A stretch of 64,000 nt of DNA, from assembly GCF_020524025.1 (NCBI RefSeq), contig NZ_JAIVKN010000003.1, positions 124,001 to 188,000 on the forward strand, written 5' to 3'. Under the pieces are notes generated by a model, which saw only the letters and a list, made by a program, of their open reading frames with translations, was not told the origin of the DNA and searched no databases. Below are positions 1 through 8,781 of this stretch, piece after piece. Positions within the stretch are counted from its first letter, which is position 1, and each line of letters starts with the position of its first letter. The position numbers and the translations under genes were made by a program. The DNA comes from Halobacillus litoralis. GTDB taxonomy: Bacteria; Bacillota; Bacilli; Bacillales; Halobacillaceae.

Positions 1-2909
1 CTAATCTCGTGGATCCATCCTTTGATAAAGCTATTTTAGCCACTGGTGAGGACTTTCCTGATGCTTTAGCAGCGGCTTCCTATGCCGGTCAAAATGGCGT
101 TCCCATTTTATTAACAGACAGAGACAGACTTCAGGATTCAATAAAAACGTACACAAACAAATTTCAACAGACCTTCATTTTAGGAGGAGAAAATGCGATT
201 TCAGGATCTTTGGAAGATGAAGTTCCAAACCCCGTAAGATTTTCCGGGAAAGATCGATACGATACCGCATCCAGCTTTATAAGAAACAACTTTGAAGAAA
301 ACGAAAAAATTTATGTAAGTACAGGAAGAGACTTCGCAGACGCATTAACAGGTGCTTCCCTTGCTGCGAAAGAAAACTCAACTGTACTCATTGTTGGTGA
401 AAATAAGTTAAGACAGAGTGCCTACCGAGTGATTGCAGAACAGAAAACAGCTTCTTTTCAAGTCTTTGGCGGCGTAAACGCGGTCAGCAATGAAATCATA
501 GCCGAGATACAAGACGCAATGAATGAATTCCAAGACCTGGCTGGAGCAGCGACAGCTTCAGAGGATTTAATCCTTTTGGATCAAACTGAATCGGGTGAAT
601 TCCAAGAAGCTGTAAAAGATGTCAAGGTTAGTGAAAATGGATCAATGACTTTTACATTTCCTCAAGAAGCAGAATCAGCTGATTTTGTTAAAGATGACCT
701 GTTATTTATCCCACCGAGTGAATACTTACCTTCTGGATATATAGCTAAGGTACTTTCTAAAGAGAAAAGGAATGGCAAAATATTTTTAGCTGTCGGACAA
801 CCTGCCATAGAAGAAGTGTTCCCTGAAATGGATATCGAAGAAAACAAAGCTTTATCATTGGAACATATTATCGATTTCAAGTTAATGGATGGTGTTTCAT
901 TTGAAGTGGATGGACAACAGTACAATACAAGAGAAGATTTAGAAGAAGTATTAAATCGTCGCAGCTTAGAAGAAGTAAGCGCAATGAACCTTACTATAAG
1001 ACCTGTTAAACTTAATGTAGAGGTAGACTTACTAGATCACGACACGGATGAGGATGAGGATGAAAATCATAGTTTAAACCTATCCGGATCCTTAGAACTA
1101 ACGGATACAGTTGCGGATGTAGATATTGAGTATGGCGGACTATTTAACAACAAAATGAAAAAATTCGAATACGAATTCGAATCCAAACAATCCTCTAATA
1201 TAGACTTGGAATTCGATTACATCGGAGGTTTTAATTCCGAAGATCAACAAGAAGTAAAAAAAGAACGATGGTTTGAGATAGAAGGAGTAGATCGTGCTGG
1301 TCGTTTATCTCTGGGTACGATGACCTATCAGGTTGGATCTGTACCTATCTTTGGAGTAGGTGACGAAGGGTTTAAAAAAGTTCCCCTGGGTATTACTGTG
1401 TTTTTGACACAAACCTACGAAGGGGAGTTAGAAATTACCGCAGGTGTCCATTTCATTGATTCTAAATCACAGCGGCTTGGTGTTAAGTATGATGCAGACA
1501 CAGGTGATTTTAAGAAGCAATCCAACCCTGTAGTTCATACATCAGAATTTGCTGTTGATGGCAGTGGAAGTCTCGAATTAGACTATGCATTAGGGCTTGA
1601 TGCCGCTATGAATATCGGAGGCGTGCTTCCAGCTGTTGTAGAGAATGATGCAAAGGCAGGATTGGAGTTATCCGGAAATGGGGAAATGACCATTGATCTT
1701 ACGGATGAGAGCTTATCCCCTGAACTAAGTGGGTGTATGGATGCAAATGTTGATGTAGAAGCTTTATCCACGTTAAAAGCTCGCTTGAAGCTTAAGCTTT
1801 GGTCTGCAAGTACAGGCATAGAATACGAAAAGAATTTATTACAGATCCCTGTCTATGAAAAAGGATTCTCTCTCTGTACACCCGCTGGATCGATTTCAGG
1901 TAAAGCCATTGACGCTGTTTCGAAAGAAAGTATCGCAGACGTCCATGTAACAGCGTATAAAGATGGAGATTTCTATAAACGAACAAAAACAGAAGACGAT
2001 GGTTCCTATGAATTAGAGTTAAACCCTGGTGACTACACATTTACATTTGAAAAAGAGGGTTATCAAAAAGAAACTTACTACGGTGCTGAAATCATACAAA
2101 ACCAGTTGAGCTACACCCCTGAATTGAAGCTCATATCCTCTAACCACACTGGAAATGGACATGCAAAGGGAACGATTACGAACGCTCTTAATGGAGATCC
2201 CATATCAAATGCCAGGGTCTCGTTAAGAGAAGGAATGAATAATACAGATGGAGAACCAATCTTAGAGGTTCAAACAGACGCTCAAGGCCTTTATACAGTG
2301 AACAATTTAGCGGCTGGTAATTATACAGCAGAGATTGAAAAAGATGGATTTGTGACGAACACACGAAACATACTTATTATTGGAAACGCAACAGAAGAAG
2401 ATCAAAATGCAACGATCACACCTGAGTTAAGTGAAGAAGAAACTCGTATTGTTCTTTCATGGGGAGCATCGCCCAGTGATTTAGATTCACATCTCTATGA
2501 CCAAGAAGACCTCCATGTGTATTATAACGATAAAGACCATTATGAAAATGGTGAACTTATCGCAAATCTAGACGTCGATGACACAACTTCCTATGGACCA
2601 GAAACGGTTACAATATACGATGAAACCGATCGTTCGTTCAAGTATTACGTCCATGATTATACGAACCGGGACATTACCAATAGTATGGATTTAACCAATT
2701 CTGAAGCTGTAGTTAACGTTTACCGCGGCAGTTACCTTGTTCGTACTTTCCATGTACCTACAAACAAGGAAGGCGGTCTATGGCATGTATTCAATATGGA
2801 AAATGGTGAAATAACACCAGTTAACCAAATCACGACTAATGAATTAAATACAAACCGCGTAACAACACAATCGACACCCGTTGATTTAGAATTAATGGAT
2901 AAAAAGTAA
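1..2909 (+). CDS. Cell-surface protein with CWB2 repeats, carboxypeptidase-regulatory domains and a YfaP-like C-terminus (5' truncated)
   Basis: Partial gene: the reading frame is open to the left edge (N-L before the GTG at 9), so the start and any signal peptide lie outside the window; about 968 residues are visible. Roughly the first 175 residues are putative cell-wall-binding repeat 2 units with the pattern ATGEDFPDALAAA and STGRDFADALTGAS followed by FGG; this family anchors proteins to wall polymers. A long beta-rich, acidic middle follows. Around residues 640-720 and 735-810 are two carboxypeptidase-regulatory-like (prealbumin-like) folds, each with a DDGSYELELNPGDY or DAQGLYTVNNLAAGNY type core. 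The C-terminus (about 820-920, LSWGASPSDLDSHL) resembles YfaP/DUF2135-type domains. It is an exported surface protein of unknown role. The strongly acidic composition suits a halophile. A bidirectional terminator follows directly. Confidence 0.85.
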   Translation, partial: NLVDPSFDKAILATGEDFPDALAAASYAGQNGVPILLTDRDRLQDSIKTYTNKFQQTFILGGENAISGSLEDEVPNPVRFSGKDRYDTASSFIRNNFEENEKIYVSTGRDFADALTGASLAAKENSTVLIVGENKLRQSAYRVIAEQKTASFQVFGGVNAVSNEIIAEIQDAMNEFQDLAGAATASEDLILLDQTESGEFQEAVKDVKVSENGSMTFTFPQEAESADFVKDDLLFIPPSEYLPSGYIAKVLSKEKRNGKIFLAVGQPAIEEVFPEMDIEENKALSLEHIIDFKLMDGVSFEVDGQQYNTREDLEEVLNRRSLEEVSAMNLTIRPVKLNVEVDLLDHDTDEDEDENHSLNLSGSLELTDTVADVDIEYGGLFNNKMKKFEYEFESKQSSNIDLEFDYIGGFNSEDQQEVKKERWFEIEGVDRAGRLSLGTMTYQVGSVPIFGVGDEGFKKVPLGITVFLTQTYEGELEITAGVHFIDSKSQRLGVKYDADTGDFKKQSNPVVHTSEFAVDGSGSLELDYALGLDAAMNIGGVLPAVVENDAKAGLELSGNGEMTIDLTDESLSPELSGCMDANVDVEALSTLKARLKLKLWSASTGIEYEKNLLQIPVYEKGFSLCTPAGSISGKAIDAVSKESIADVHVTAYKDGDFYKRTKTEDDGSYELELNPGDYTFTFEKEGYQKETYYGAEIIQNQLSYTPELKLISSNHTGNGHAKGTITNALNGDPISNARVSLREGMNNTDGEPILEVQTDAQGLYTVNNLAAGNYTAEIEKDGFVTNTRNILIIGNATEEDQNATITPELSEEETRIVLSWGASPSDLDSHLYDQEDLHVYYNDKDHYENGELIANLDVDDTTSYGPETVTIYDETDRSFKYYVHDYTNRDITNSMDLTNSEAVVNVYRGSYLVRTFHVPTNKEGGLWHVFNMENGEITPVNQITTNELNTNRVTTQSTPVDLELMDKK

Positions 2910-2913
2910 CTCT

Positions 2914-2950
2914 AAAAAAGTCACCTCCTCATTCAAGGAGGTGACTTTTT
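2914..2950. terminator. Bidirectional intrinsic terminator
   Basis: A perfect 15-bp stem (AAAAAGTCACCTCCT / AGGAGGTGACTTTTT) with a 6-nt loop lies between two convergent genes. The A tract and T tract let it work in both directions. Confidence 0.9.
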
Positions 2951-2969
2951 ACATGTCCCCTGTTTCATC

Positions 2970-3491
2970 CTAATTTGTAGGATTTATTAGTCGATCGAGC
3001 TTCCCTTTTTCCCATTCAAGAAAAATATCCTTCATAGATTGATCACTTTCTAAAATAACAACATCTGTATCTTTTGAAACAAGGTCAAATAACTTCTCCA
3101 CCTGCTTATTCTCCATACGGATACACCCCGCAGAAACAGACTTCCCGATTGAATCCGGGCGATTCGTACCATGGATGCCGTAGATCCGCCCATCCGTTCC
3201 TCTCGCATCAAAACCAATCCAGCGGCTTCCCAGTGGATTCTTCGGATCTCCTCCAGGGATATTGGTTTTACGGTAATAAGGATCCTTAGCTTTCACTAAA
3301 ATATCAAACCGGCCTTCCGGCGTCAGATCTTTCGTCTTTCCAATAGCTGCTGGAGCACGGAAAACTTCTTCTCCCTTTTGGAAAAAGGTGACTTCATGGG
3401 TGGCTTTATTAACAATAACCACGGATTGTTCCCAAAGGTTCGGTGGTAGCAGTGGACTTAAAAAGAACAGCATTACCATTAGAATTTTCAT
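2970..3491 (-). CDS. L,D-transpeptidase (YkuD fold), exported
   Basis: About 173 aa. It forms 3-3 or related cross-links in peptidoglycan, or modifies it, acting outside the membrane. The N-terminus is a short hydrophobic signal or anchor (KILMVMLFFLSPLLPP). The YkuD catalytic region carries HGTN (about residue 120) and SAGCIRM with the active-site Cys (about 132), the canonical His/Ser/Cys arrangement. There is no LysM domain, unlike B. subtilis YkuD. The ATG at 3491 is preferred because GAGGAT lies upstream at good spacing, whereas the upstream in-frame ATG at 3500 sits on the ribosome site itself. The gene appears to be single and converges on the surface-protein gene. Confidence 0.88.
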   Translation of the reverse strand: MKILMVMLFFLSPLLPPNLWEQSVVIVNKATHEVTFFQKGEEVFRAPAAIGKTKDLTPEGRFDILVKAKDPYYRKTNIPGGDPKNPLGSRWIGFDARGTDGRIYGIHGTNRPDSIGKSVSAGCIRMENKQVEKLFDLVSKDTDVVILESDQSMKDIFLEWEKGKLDRLINPTN

Positions 3492-3536
3492 GCCTGACAT
3501 CCTCTTTTAGTCCCAGTTTCCCCTCACACCTTCCCC

Positions 3537-4487
3537 CTATACGTCGCTTTTTTTAAAGGAACGCTTAATGATTAAATATTCTTCGATTTCGTTCAATAAA
3601 TGGAAAAGGCTCGCACGGACCTCAAACTCTTCTCTTGTTTCAGGGAGCGGATCCTCCCGAAACTCTTCTTTCATCGTCTTAAGCACCTTCAAGTAGATAA
3701 CAGCTGTATTTCCTGGATGAATGGCATCGCCAAGATCCTCAAAAAAGTCCGCAATTTTAAAGCCATGGGCATCAGACTTTGAAATCCGGCTTACCAGTGG
3801 GAGCATTCTTTCTAAAAGTTCAAATTGTTTCGTGCGCATATGGAAATAATGATAAAAGTGGTTATGCGTCCGTAATAAATGATTTTCTACATCTCTATAA
3901 GACAATGATTTAGCCTTTTCCAGTAATTCTGCGGTTTCTGTAAGTTCTTTACCAGACCAATCATTATCTCCGTCCCTCAAAAACTGAGCCAGTTCTTTAA
4001 GGATAATAGAAAAATTATTCTCCACTTGTTTCCTGTAATCATCCAACTTATTCTCTAAGCTGGGCATATATAAGTTGAGTAGAAGTGCTGTTCCAATCCC
4101 GACAGTTATCAGGACGACTTCATTCCAGATCACACTCCACCCAATATCCCCAGATCCGTACAAATGCAAAAGGATGACAGAACTCGTCACAATACCTGGA
4201 GTAATTTTTAACCACACGGTCATCGGTATAAATGCAAAAAGCATCAATCCAATAGCTACAGGTGTATACCCAATTAATTCAAAAAAGACAAATGAAAATA
4301 CCATAGCTAAAAGACAGGCAGAAAAGCGGTGCCAGGCACTTAAAAACGAACGCTTTCTCGTAATCTGTATACAAAGAATGGTTAATATCCCTGCTGATGC
4401 AAAGTTATCTAACTGGAGCATCTGTGCTGCCCAAATGGCAAAAGGCGTTCCTAGTGCCGTTTTAATGGTTCGATATCCTATTTTCAA
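3537..4487 (-). CDS. Aromatic acid exporter (ArAE/DUF939) family membrane protein
   Basis: About 316 aa. The N-terminal half has roughly five or six hydrophobic segments (AIWAAQMLQL through VLITVGIGTALLLNLYM). The C-terminal half is a soluble helical domain, as in the aromatic-acid-exporter family of Bacillus (YqjA-like). The substrate is not deducible. The reading frame opens at an ATG at 4529, but a TTG at 4487 preceded by GAGGGG gives the usual family N-terminus (KIGYRTIKTALGTP), so I chose the TTG; the longer form would be 330 aa. It is separated from the upstream bacilliredoxin gene by a terminator. Confidence 0.75.
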   Translation of the reverse strand: MKIGYRTIKTALGTPFAIWAAQMLQLDNFASAGILTILCIQITRKRSFLSAWHRFSACLLAMVFSFVFFELIGYTPVAIGLMLFAFIPMTVWLKITPGIVTSSVILLHLYGSGDIGWSVIWNEVVLITVGIGTALLLNLYMPSLENKLDDYRKQVENNFSIILKELAQFLRDGDNDWSGKELTETAELLEKAKSLSYRDVENHLLRTHNHFYHYFHMRTKQFELLERMLPLVSRISKSDAHGFKIADFFEDLGDAIHPGNTAVIYLKVLKTMKEEFREDPLPETREEFEVRASLFHLLNEIEEYLIIKRSFKKSDV

Positions 4488-4592
4488 TTCATTTCTTCCC
4501 CTCGTTCTATTGTTCAAAAGCGCAAACATCTGAATAAGAGCCTTGATTCATCATTTCTTTTACAGGTCAGCCAGATGCTTGAGCTTTTAAGC

Positions 4593-4627
4593 AAAAAAGG
4601 ATCTTTGCTTTAAAAACAAAGATCCTT
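4593..4627 (-). terminator. Terminator of the bacilliredoxin gene
   Basis: An 11-bp stem (AAGGATCTTTG / CAAAGATCCTT) is followed, on the minus strand, by a T run. It lies just past the brxB stop codon. Confidence 0.85.
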
Positions 4628-4640
4628 ATCTTTTTCTATA

Positions 4641-5078
4641 TTATACCTCTTCACAATACTCTTCAAAACTCCGCTGCAGCTTACCAATCACTTCCATTGG
4701 CTCAAACCCTTCAATATCATGACGCTCGACCATCGTCTGGATTTTTCCGTCTTTTAACAAAGCGAATGACGGAGAAGATGGAGGATAGCCTTCGAAGTAT
4801 TCACGCGCTCGATCTGTCGCATCGCGATCTTGTCCGGCAAACACGGTTACAAGCTGATCTGGACGCTTATCATAATGTATAGCGTGAGCAGCTGCAGGCC
4901 GTGCAATCCCTCCTGCACATCCACATACGGAGTTAATCATTACAAGAGTTGTTCCCTCTTTTGTTAATGCTTGATCAACTTCCTCTGGTGTAGTTAGTTC
5001 TGTATATCCTGCCTGCGAAATTTCTTCACGTGCTTTTGAAACAACATCGTTCATAAAAATATTGAAATCCATATCCAT
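4641..5078 (-). CDS. brxB: Bacilliredoxin BrxB (YqiW)
   Basis: 145 aa, the same length as B. subtilis YqiW/BrxB. This thioredoxin-fold protein removes bacillithiol from S-bacillithiolated proteins in the cytoplasm after oxidative stress. The CGC active-site motif lies in [15 protein letters not shown] (about residues 50-65), and the family tail FEEYCEEV is present. Start: the reading frame opens at 5108, but AAAGGGG before the MDMDFNIF start fits the family N-terminus. The second Met of this MDMD (5072) has even better ribosome-site spacing. It has its own terminator and is probably monocistronic. Confidence 0.92.
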   Translation of the reverse strand: MDMDFNIFMNDVVSKAREEISQAGYTELTTPEEVDQALTKEGTTLVMINSVCGCAGGIARPAAAHAIHYDKRPDQLVTVFAGQDRDATDRAREYFEGYPPSSPSFALLKDGKIQTMVERHDIEGFEPMEVIGKLQRSFEEYCEEV

Positions 5079-5108
5079 GGCCCCTTTATAAAGAAATACT
5101 ATGAACAT

Positions 5109-5402
5109 TTTACCAAGATATCAGAATGCTTTCAATTGTATTGACCATTCCTGCAAAATCCTTTAGTTATTGTTAACACACCGGAGCAATATCCAAGGGG
5201 TTATGTTTTGAAAAAAGACCCTGTTAAAGCTTAATGTTTCTATCTAATATTAGGTCTGCTCAAGAAAAGTGAAGGATTGTTGAAGACTTAAGTTCGAGGG
5301 AATGTTTCCGTTAGCTTTAGCTTCGTGTAAGGTGGGCCTGGAAACGATCGGAAAGAGGTCTCTCAATAAAACTCGGGACCTTCAGAAAATTACTGTGACA
5401 TT
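5109..5402. other. Intergenic stretch with no recognised element
   Basis: About 290 bases lie between the divergently read brxB upstream region and the bkd operon terminator. It should contain the brxB promoter, but no convincing -35/-10 pair, RNA structure or ORF was recognised. Confidence 0.4.
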
Positions 5403-5436
5403 AAAAAAGCCTCCCTGCATTTAAAGGAGGCTTTTC
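5403..5436 (-). terminator. Terminator of the bkd operon
   Basis: The stem AAAAGCCTCC / GGAGGCTTTT with a T tract on the minus strand lies just past the bkdB stop codon. It ends the seven-gene operon. Confidence 0.88.
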
Positions 5437-5443
5437 AAATATT

Positions 5444-6754
5444 TTAATAAACAGATGTATTCTCTTCAGACATTTTCTCTAAGATTTCTTTTACACGAGC
5501 AAGGAAATTACCCGCAACAAGTCCGTCTAACACACGATGGTCCAGGGATAGACATAAATTGACCATATCGCGTGCACCGAACATACCATTTTGATAAACC
5601 GGCTTCTTAACGATAGATTCGACCTGTAAAATGGCAGCCTGAGGGTGATTGATGACACCCATGGACTGAACAGAACCAAATGATCCTGTATTGTTAACGG
5701 TGAATGTGCCACCTTCCATATCTTTAGATGTCAATTTCCCTTGGCGGGCTTTACCTGCTAGATCTGTGATATCTTTCGCGATGCCCTTAATGCTCTTTTC
5801 ATCGGCATCACGAATAACGGGTACGAATAATTGATCTTCTTTCGCTACAGCAATATTTAAGTTAATCGCCTTGCGTTGAATGATCTTGTCTCCAGCCCAT
5901 GTACTGTTTAATTGAGGATATTCCTTCAATGCCTGTGCGACTGCTTTAACGAAAAATGCAAAGTACGTCAGACTGAAGCCTTCCTGCTGTTTAAACTGGT
6001 TTTTCTTCGCATCTCGAAGTTCCACCAAATTGGTTACATCCACTTCGACCATCATCCAGGCATGTGGGATTTCCGTCTTGGATTTAACCATATTTGCTGC
6101 AATGGCTTTACGAACTCCTGTGACCGGAATTTCAATATCTCCATCTTTCACATCAGGAGCAGAGGGTGGTGTTGGAGATGGTTGACTTTGTGTTTGCTGG
6201 GCTTCTGACGGCTTGTTATCAGCTGGTTTTTCTGCTTCAGATGCCTGCGCAGATGTCGGAATACTGCCACTTTCTACAATTTTCTCGATGTCTTTACGGG
6301 TGATTCGACCACCTCGTCCCGTGCCCTCGACCTGATTTAGATCAATAGCGTGTTCCTGAGCAAGAGTCATAACTGCTGGAGAATAACGCTTTTTACTTCC
6401 TTGGTCCTTTTTCTGTTCAGACTTTTGCGAAGTATTCTGCGTGGACGGAGCTTCCTCTTTAGAAGGGGTTTCGTCCTCAGGTTCTTGAGAAGGGGCCTCT
6501 ACAGAACCTCCTCCTTCGACTTCTACATAACACATAAGATCCCCAACAGATAGAGTATCCCCTTCCGATGCAGCCAGCTCTTTAATTACTCCTGTAAAAG
6601 AGGAAGGAACTTCTGCGTTTACCTTATCTGTCATTACTTCTGCAATCGGATCGTATTTGTTAACTTTGTCGCCAGGCTGAATAAGCCAGGTACTAATCGT
6701 TCCTTCTGTGACACTTTCCCCAAGCTGAGGCATGTTGATTTTTTCTAAACCCAC
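5444..6754 (-). CDS. bkdB: Branched-chain 2-oxoacid dehydrogenase E2, dihydrolipoyl acyltransferase
   Basis: 436 aa. It transfers the branched acyl group from E1 to CoA and forms the core of the complex. Domains: an N-terminal lipoyl domain (1-78) with lipoylated Lys44 in MTDKVNAEV; an acidic Pro/Glu-rich linker; a peripheral-subunit-binding domain (about 122-160, YSPAVMTLAQEHAIDLNQV); a second linker; and the acyltransferase domain (about 210-436) with the active-site His in SLDHRVLDG. It is the last gene of the bkd operon, 16 bp after bkdAB. Confidence 0.96.
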   Translation of the reverse strand: MGLEKINMPQLGESVTEGTISTWLIQPGDKVNKYDPIAEVMTDKVNAEVPSSFTGVIKELAASEGDTLSVGDLMCYVEVEGGGSVEAPSQEPEDETPSKEEAPSTQNTSQKSEQKKDQGSKKRYSPAVMTLAQEHAIDLNQVEGTGRGGRITRKDIEKIVESGSIPTSAQASEAEKPADNKPSEAQQTQSQPSPTPPSAPDVKDGDIEIPVTGVRKAIAANMVKSKTEIPHAWMMVEVDVTNLVELRDAKKNQFKQQEGFSLTYFAFFVKAVAQALKEYPQLNSTWAGDKIIQRKAINLNIAVAKEDQLFVPVIRDADEKSIKGIAKDITDLAGKARQGKLTSKDMEGGTFTVNNTGSFGSVQSMGVINHPQAAILQVESIVKKPVYQNGMFGARDMVNLCLSLDHRVLDGLVAGNFLARVKEILEKMSEENTSVY

Positions 6755-6770
6755 AGGAACTCCTCCTCTA

Positions 6771-7754
6771 TTAAAATTCGGCGAGATCGCGCATAGCTTT
6801 TTCGACTTTATCTGGATTCATCATGAAGTGCTTTTCCATTGTTGGTGCATAAGGCATCGATGGAATATCAGGACCTGCCAGTCTCTGCACAGGGGCATCC
6901 AATTCAAAAAGACAATTTTCACTAATTATGGCAGACACCTCTGAAATGATGCCTCCCTCTTTGTTGTCTTCTGTGACAAGCAGGACTTTTCCTGTTTTTG
7001 ATGCTGCTTCAATGATTCCTTCTTTATCTAGAGGATAGACCGTACGAAGATCTAAAATATGAGCATCTATACCTTCTTCTGCTAGCTTCTCAGCTGCTTG
7101 GAGTGCAAAATGCACACAAAGACCATAAGTAATTACGGTAATGTCAGAACCTTCCCGTTTTACATCCGCTTTACCAATAGGGAGCGTATAATCCTCTTCG
7201 GGAACCTCTCCTTTAATTAAACGGTACGCACGTTTATGCTCAAAGAAAAGCACTGGGTCATTGTCACGAATAGATGCTTTCAATAAACCTTTCACATCGT
7301 AGGGTGTGGAAGGCATAACAATCTTCAAGCCAGGCTGATTGGCAAAAACCGCTTCTACTGACTGTGAATGATAAAGAGCACCATGCACTCCGCCTCCGTA
7401 AGGGGCACGAATCGTAATCGGCGCACTCCAGTCGTTATTTGAGCGATAACGGATCTTAGCAGCCTCTGAAATAATCTGGTTGACAGCAGGCATAATAAAA
7501 TCAGCAAACTGCATTTCAGCAACTGGACGCATGCCATACATAGCTGCACCAATTCCAACACCGGCAATAGCCGACTCTGCTAAAGGCGTATCGAGAACTC
7601 GATCCTCTCCAAATTCATCATAAAGACCATCAGTTGCACGGAACACGCCCCCACGCTTTCCTACGTCTTCACCAAGTACAAAAACTTTATCATCCCGCTG
7701 CATTTCTTCTTTTAAAGCTTGAGTGACGGCTTGAATGTAAGATATTACTGGCAT
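6771..7754 (-). CDS. bkdAB: Branched-chain 2-oxoacid dehydrogenase E1 beta subunit
   Basis: 327 aa, typical length. It is the pyrimidine-binding half of the thiamine-diphosphate decarboxylase E1 heterotetramer acting on oxoisovalerate, oxoisocaproate and oxomethylvalerate. The family core GEDVGKRGGVFRAT (about 28-41) and the transketolase C-terminal domain (LLVTEDNKEGGIISEV) are both visible. It is 15 bp downstream of bkdAA in the operon, with an upstream GGAGGGGG ribosome site. Confidence 0.96.
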   Translation of the reverse strand: MPVISYIQAVTQALKEEMQRDDKVFVLGEDVGKRGGVFRATDGLYDEFGEDRVLDTPLAESAIAGVGIGAAMYGMRPVAEMQFADFIMPAVNQIISEAAKIRYRSNNDWSAPITIRAPYGGGVHGALYHSQSVEAVFANQPGLKIVMPSTPYDVKGLLKASIRDNDPVLFFEHKRAYRLIKGEVPEEDYTLPIGKADVKREGSDITVITYGLCVHFALQAAEKLAEEGIDAHILDLRTVYPLDKEGIIEAASKTGKVLLVTEDNKEGGIISEVSAIISENCLFELDAPVQRLAGPDIPSMPYAPTMEKHFMMNPDKVEKAMRDLAEF

Positions 7755-7769
7755 AATTACTCCCCCTCC

Positions 7770-8762
7770 TTACTCTTCATATACATATTTCATAGCAGAT
7801 TCAGCTTCCGCATAGGCTGCATTCTCAGCATAATCGGTAGCTTCATTGACGATTTGGTTGATTTCGTCGTTCATTTCTGTTTCTTTTTCCTCAGTCAGGA
7901 TACCCTGCTCCCGCAGATAGTTGGCAAATGTAAGGATGGAATCTTTCTTCTTCGCTTCATCTACCTCTTCTCTTTCACGGTACGTACGATCATCGTCATC
8001 ACTGGAGTGTGGTGTTAAGCGATAAGACACTGTCTCTATCAAAGTCGGCCCCTCTCCTCTACGACCACGATCAGCCGCCGCTTTCACTGCCTCATAAACG
8101 GCAAGTGGGTCATTTCCATCTACGGTATAACCCGGCATACCGTATCCAATCGCACGGTCAGAGACCTTCTCACAAGCCAGCTGCTTCGATACTGGAACAG
8201 ATATGGCGTATTTATTATTCTCAACCATAAAGATGACAGGCAGTTTATGAACACCTGCAAAGTTTGCCCCTTCATGGAAATCTCCCTGGTTGGAGGAACC
8301 TTCTCCAAACGTGACAAGCGATACAAAATCTTTTTTCTCCATTTTCCCAGCTAATGAAATGCCTACAGCATGCGGAACTTGCGTTGTCACGGGGGAAGAA
8401 CCTGTGACAATACGGTTTTTCTTCTGGCCGAAGTGACCAGGCATCTGCCGTCCGCCGGAGTTAGGATCTTCTGCCTTGGCGAAACCAGAAAGCATGAGGT
8501 CCTGTGCTGTCATACCAAAAGATAGAACAACCCCCATATCACGGTAGTAAGGCAAAGCATAATCTTTTTCTCGATCGAGTGCATAAGACGCCCCCACCTG
8601 AGCCGCTTCCTGACCTTGACAAGAGATGACAAAAGGAATTTTACCGGCACGGTTTAAGAGCCACATTCTTTCATCAATTTTTCTTGCTAATAACATTGTG
8701 CGAAACATGTCCAACACTTGTGCATCACTTAATCCTAATGCTTTATGGCGATTTTCAGCCAT
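7770..8762 (-). CDS. bkdAA: Branched-chain 2-oxoacid dehydrogenase E1 alpha subunit
   Basis: 330 aa. It is the TPP-diphosphate-binding E1 subunit; the TPP/Mg motif runs from GEGSSNQGDFHE to VENNKYAIS (about 153-190). Like B. subtilis BkdAA it has the phosphorylation-loop-like region TPHSSDDDDRTYR without evidence of a kinase. It follows lpdV by 19 bp, so stoichiometric expression from one transcript is likely. Confidence 0.96.
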   Translation of the reverse strand: MAENRHKALGLSDAQVLDMFRTMLLARKIDERMWLLNRAGKIPFVISCQGQEAAQVGASYALDREKDYALPYYRDMGVVLSFGMTAQDLMLSGFAKAEDPNSGGRQMPGHFGQKKNRIVTGSSPVTTQVPHAVGISLAGKMEKKDFVSLVTFGEGSSNQGDFHEGANFAGVHKLPVIFMVENNKYAISVPVSKQLACEKVSDRAIGYGMPGYTVDGNDPLAVYEAVKAAADRGRRGEGPTLIETVSYRLTPHSSDDDDRTYREREEVDEAKKKDSILTFANYLREQGILTEEKETEMNDEINQIVNEATDYAENAAYAEAESAMKYVYEE

Positions 8763-8781
8763 GAGATTCCCTCCTTATTTC

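Noticed and set aside
1583-2040. Antisense frames (78-82 aa) within the surface-protein gene
   Set aside because: They are shadows of a long, well-supported gene with domain content and no start signals.
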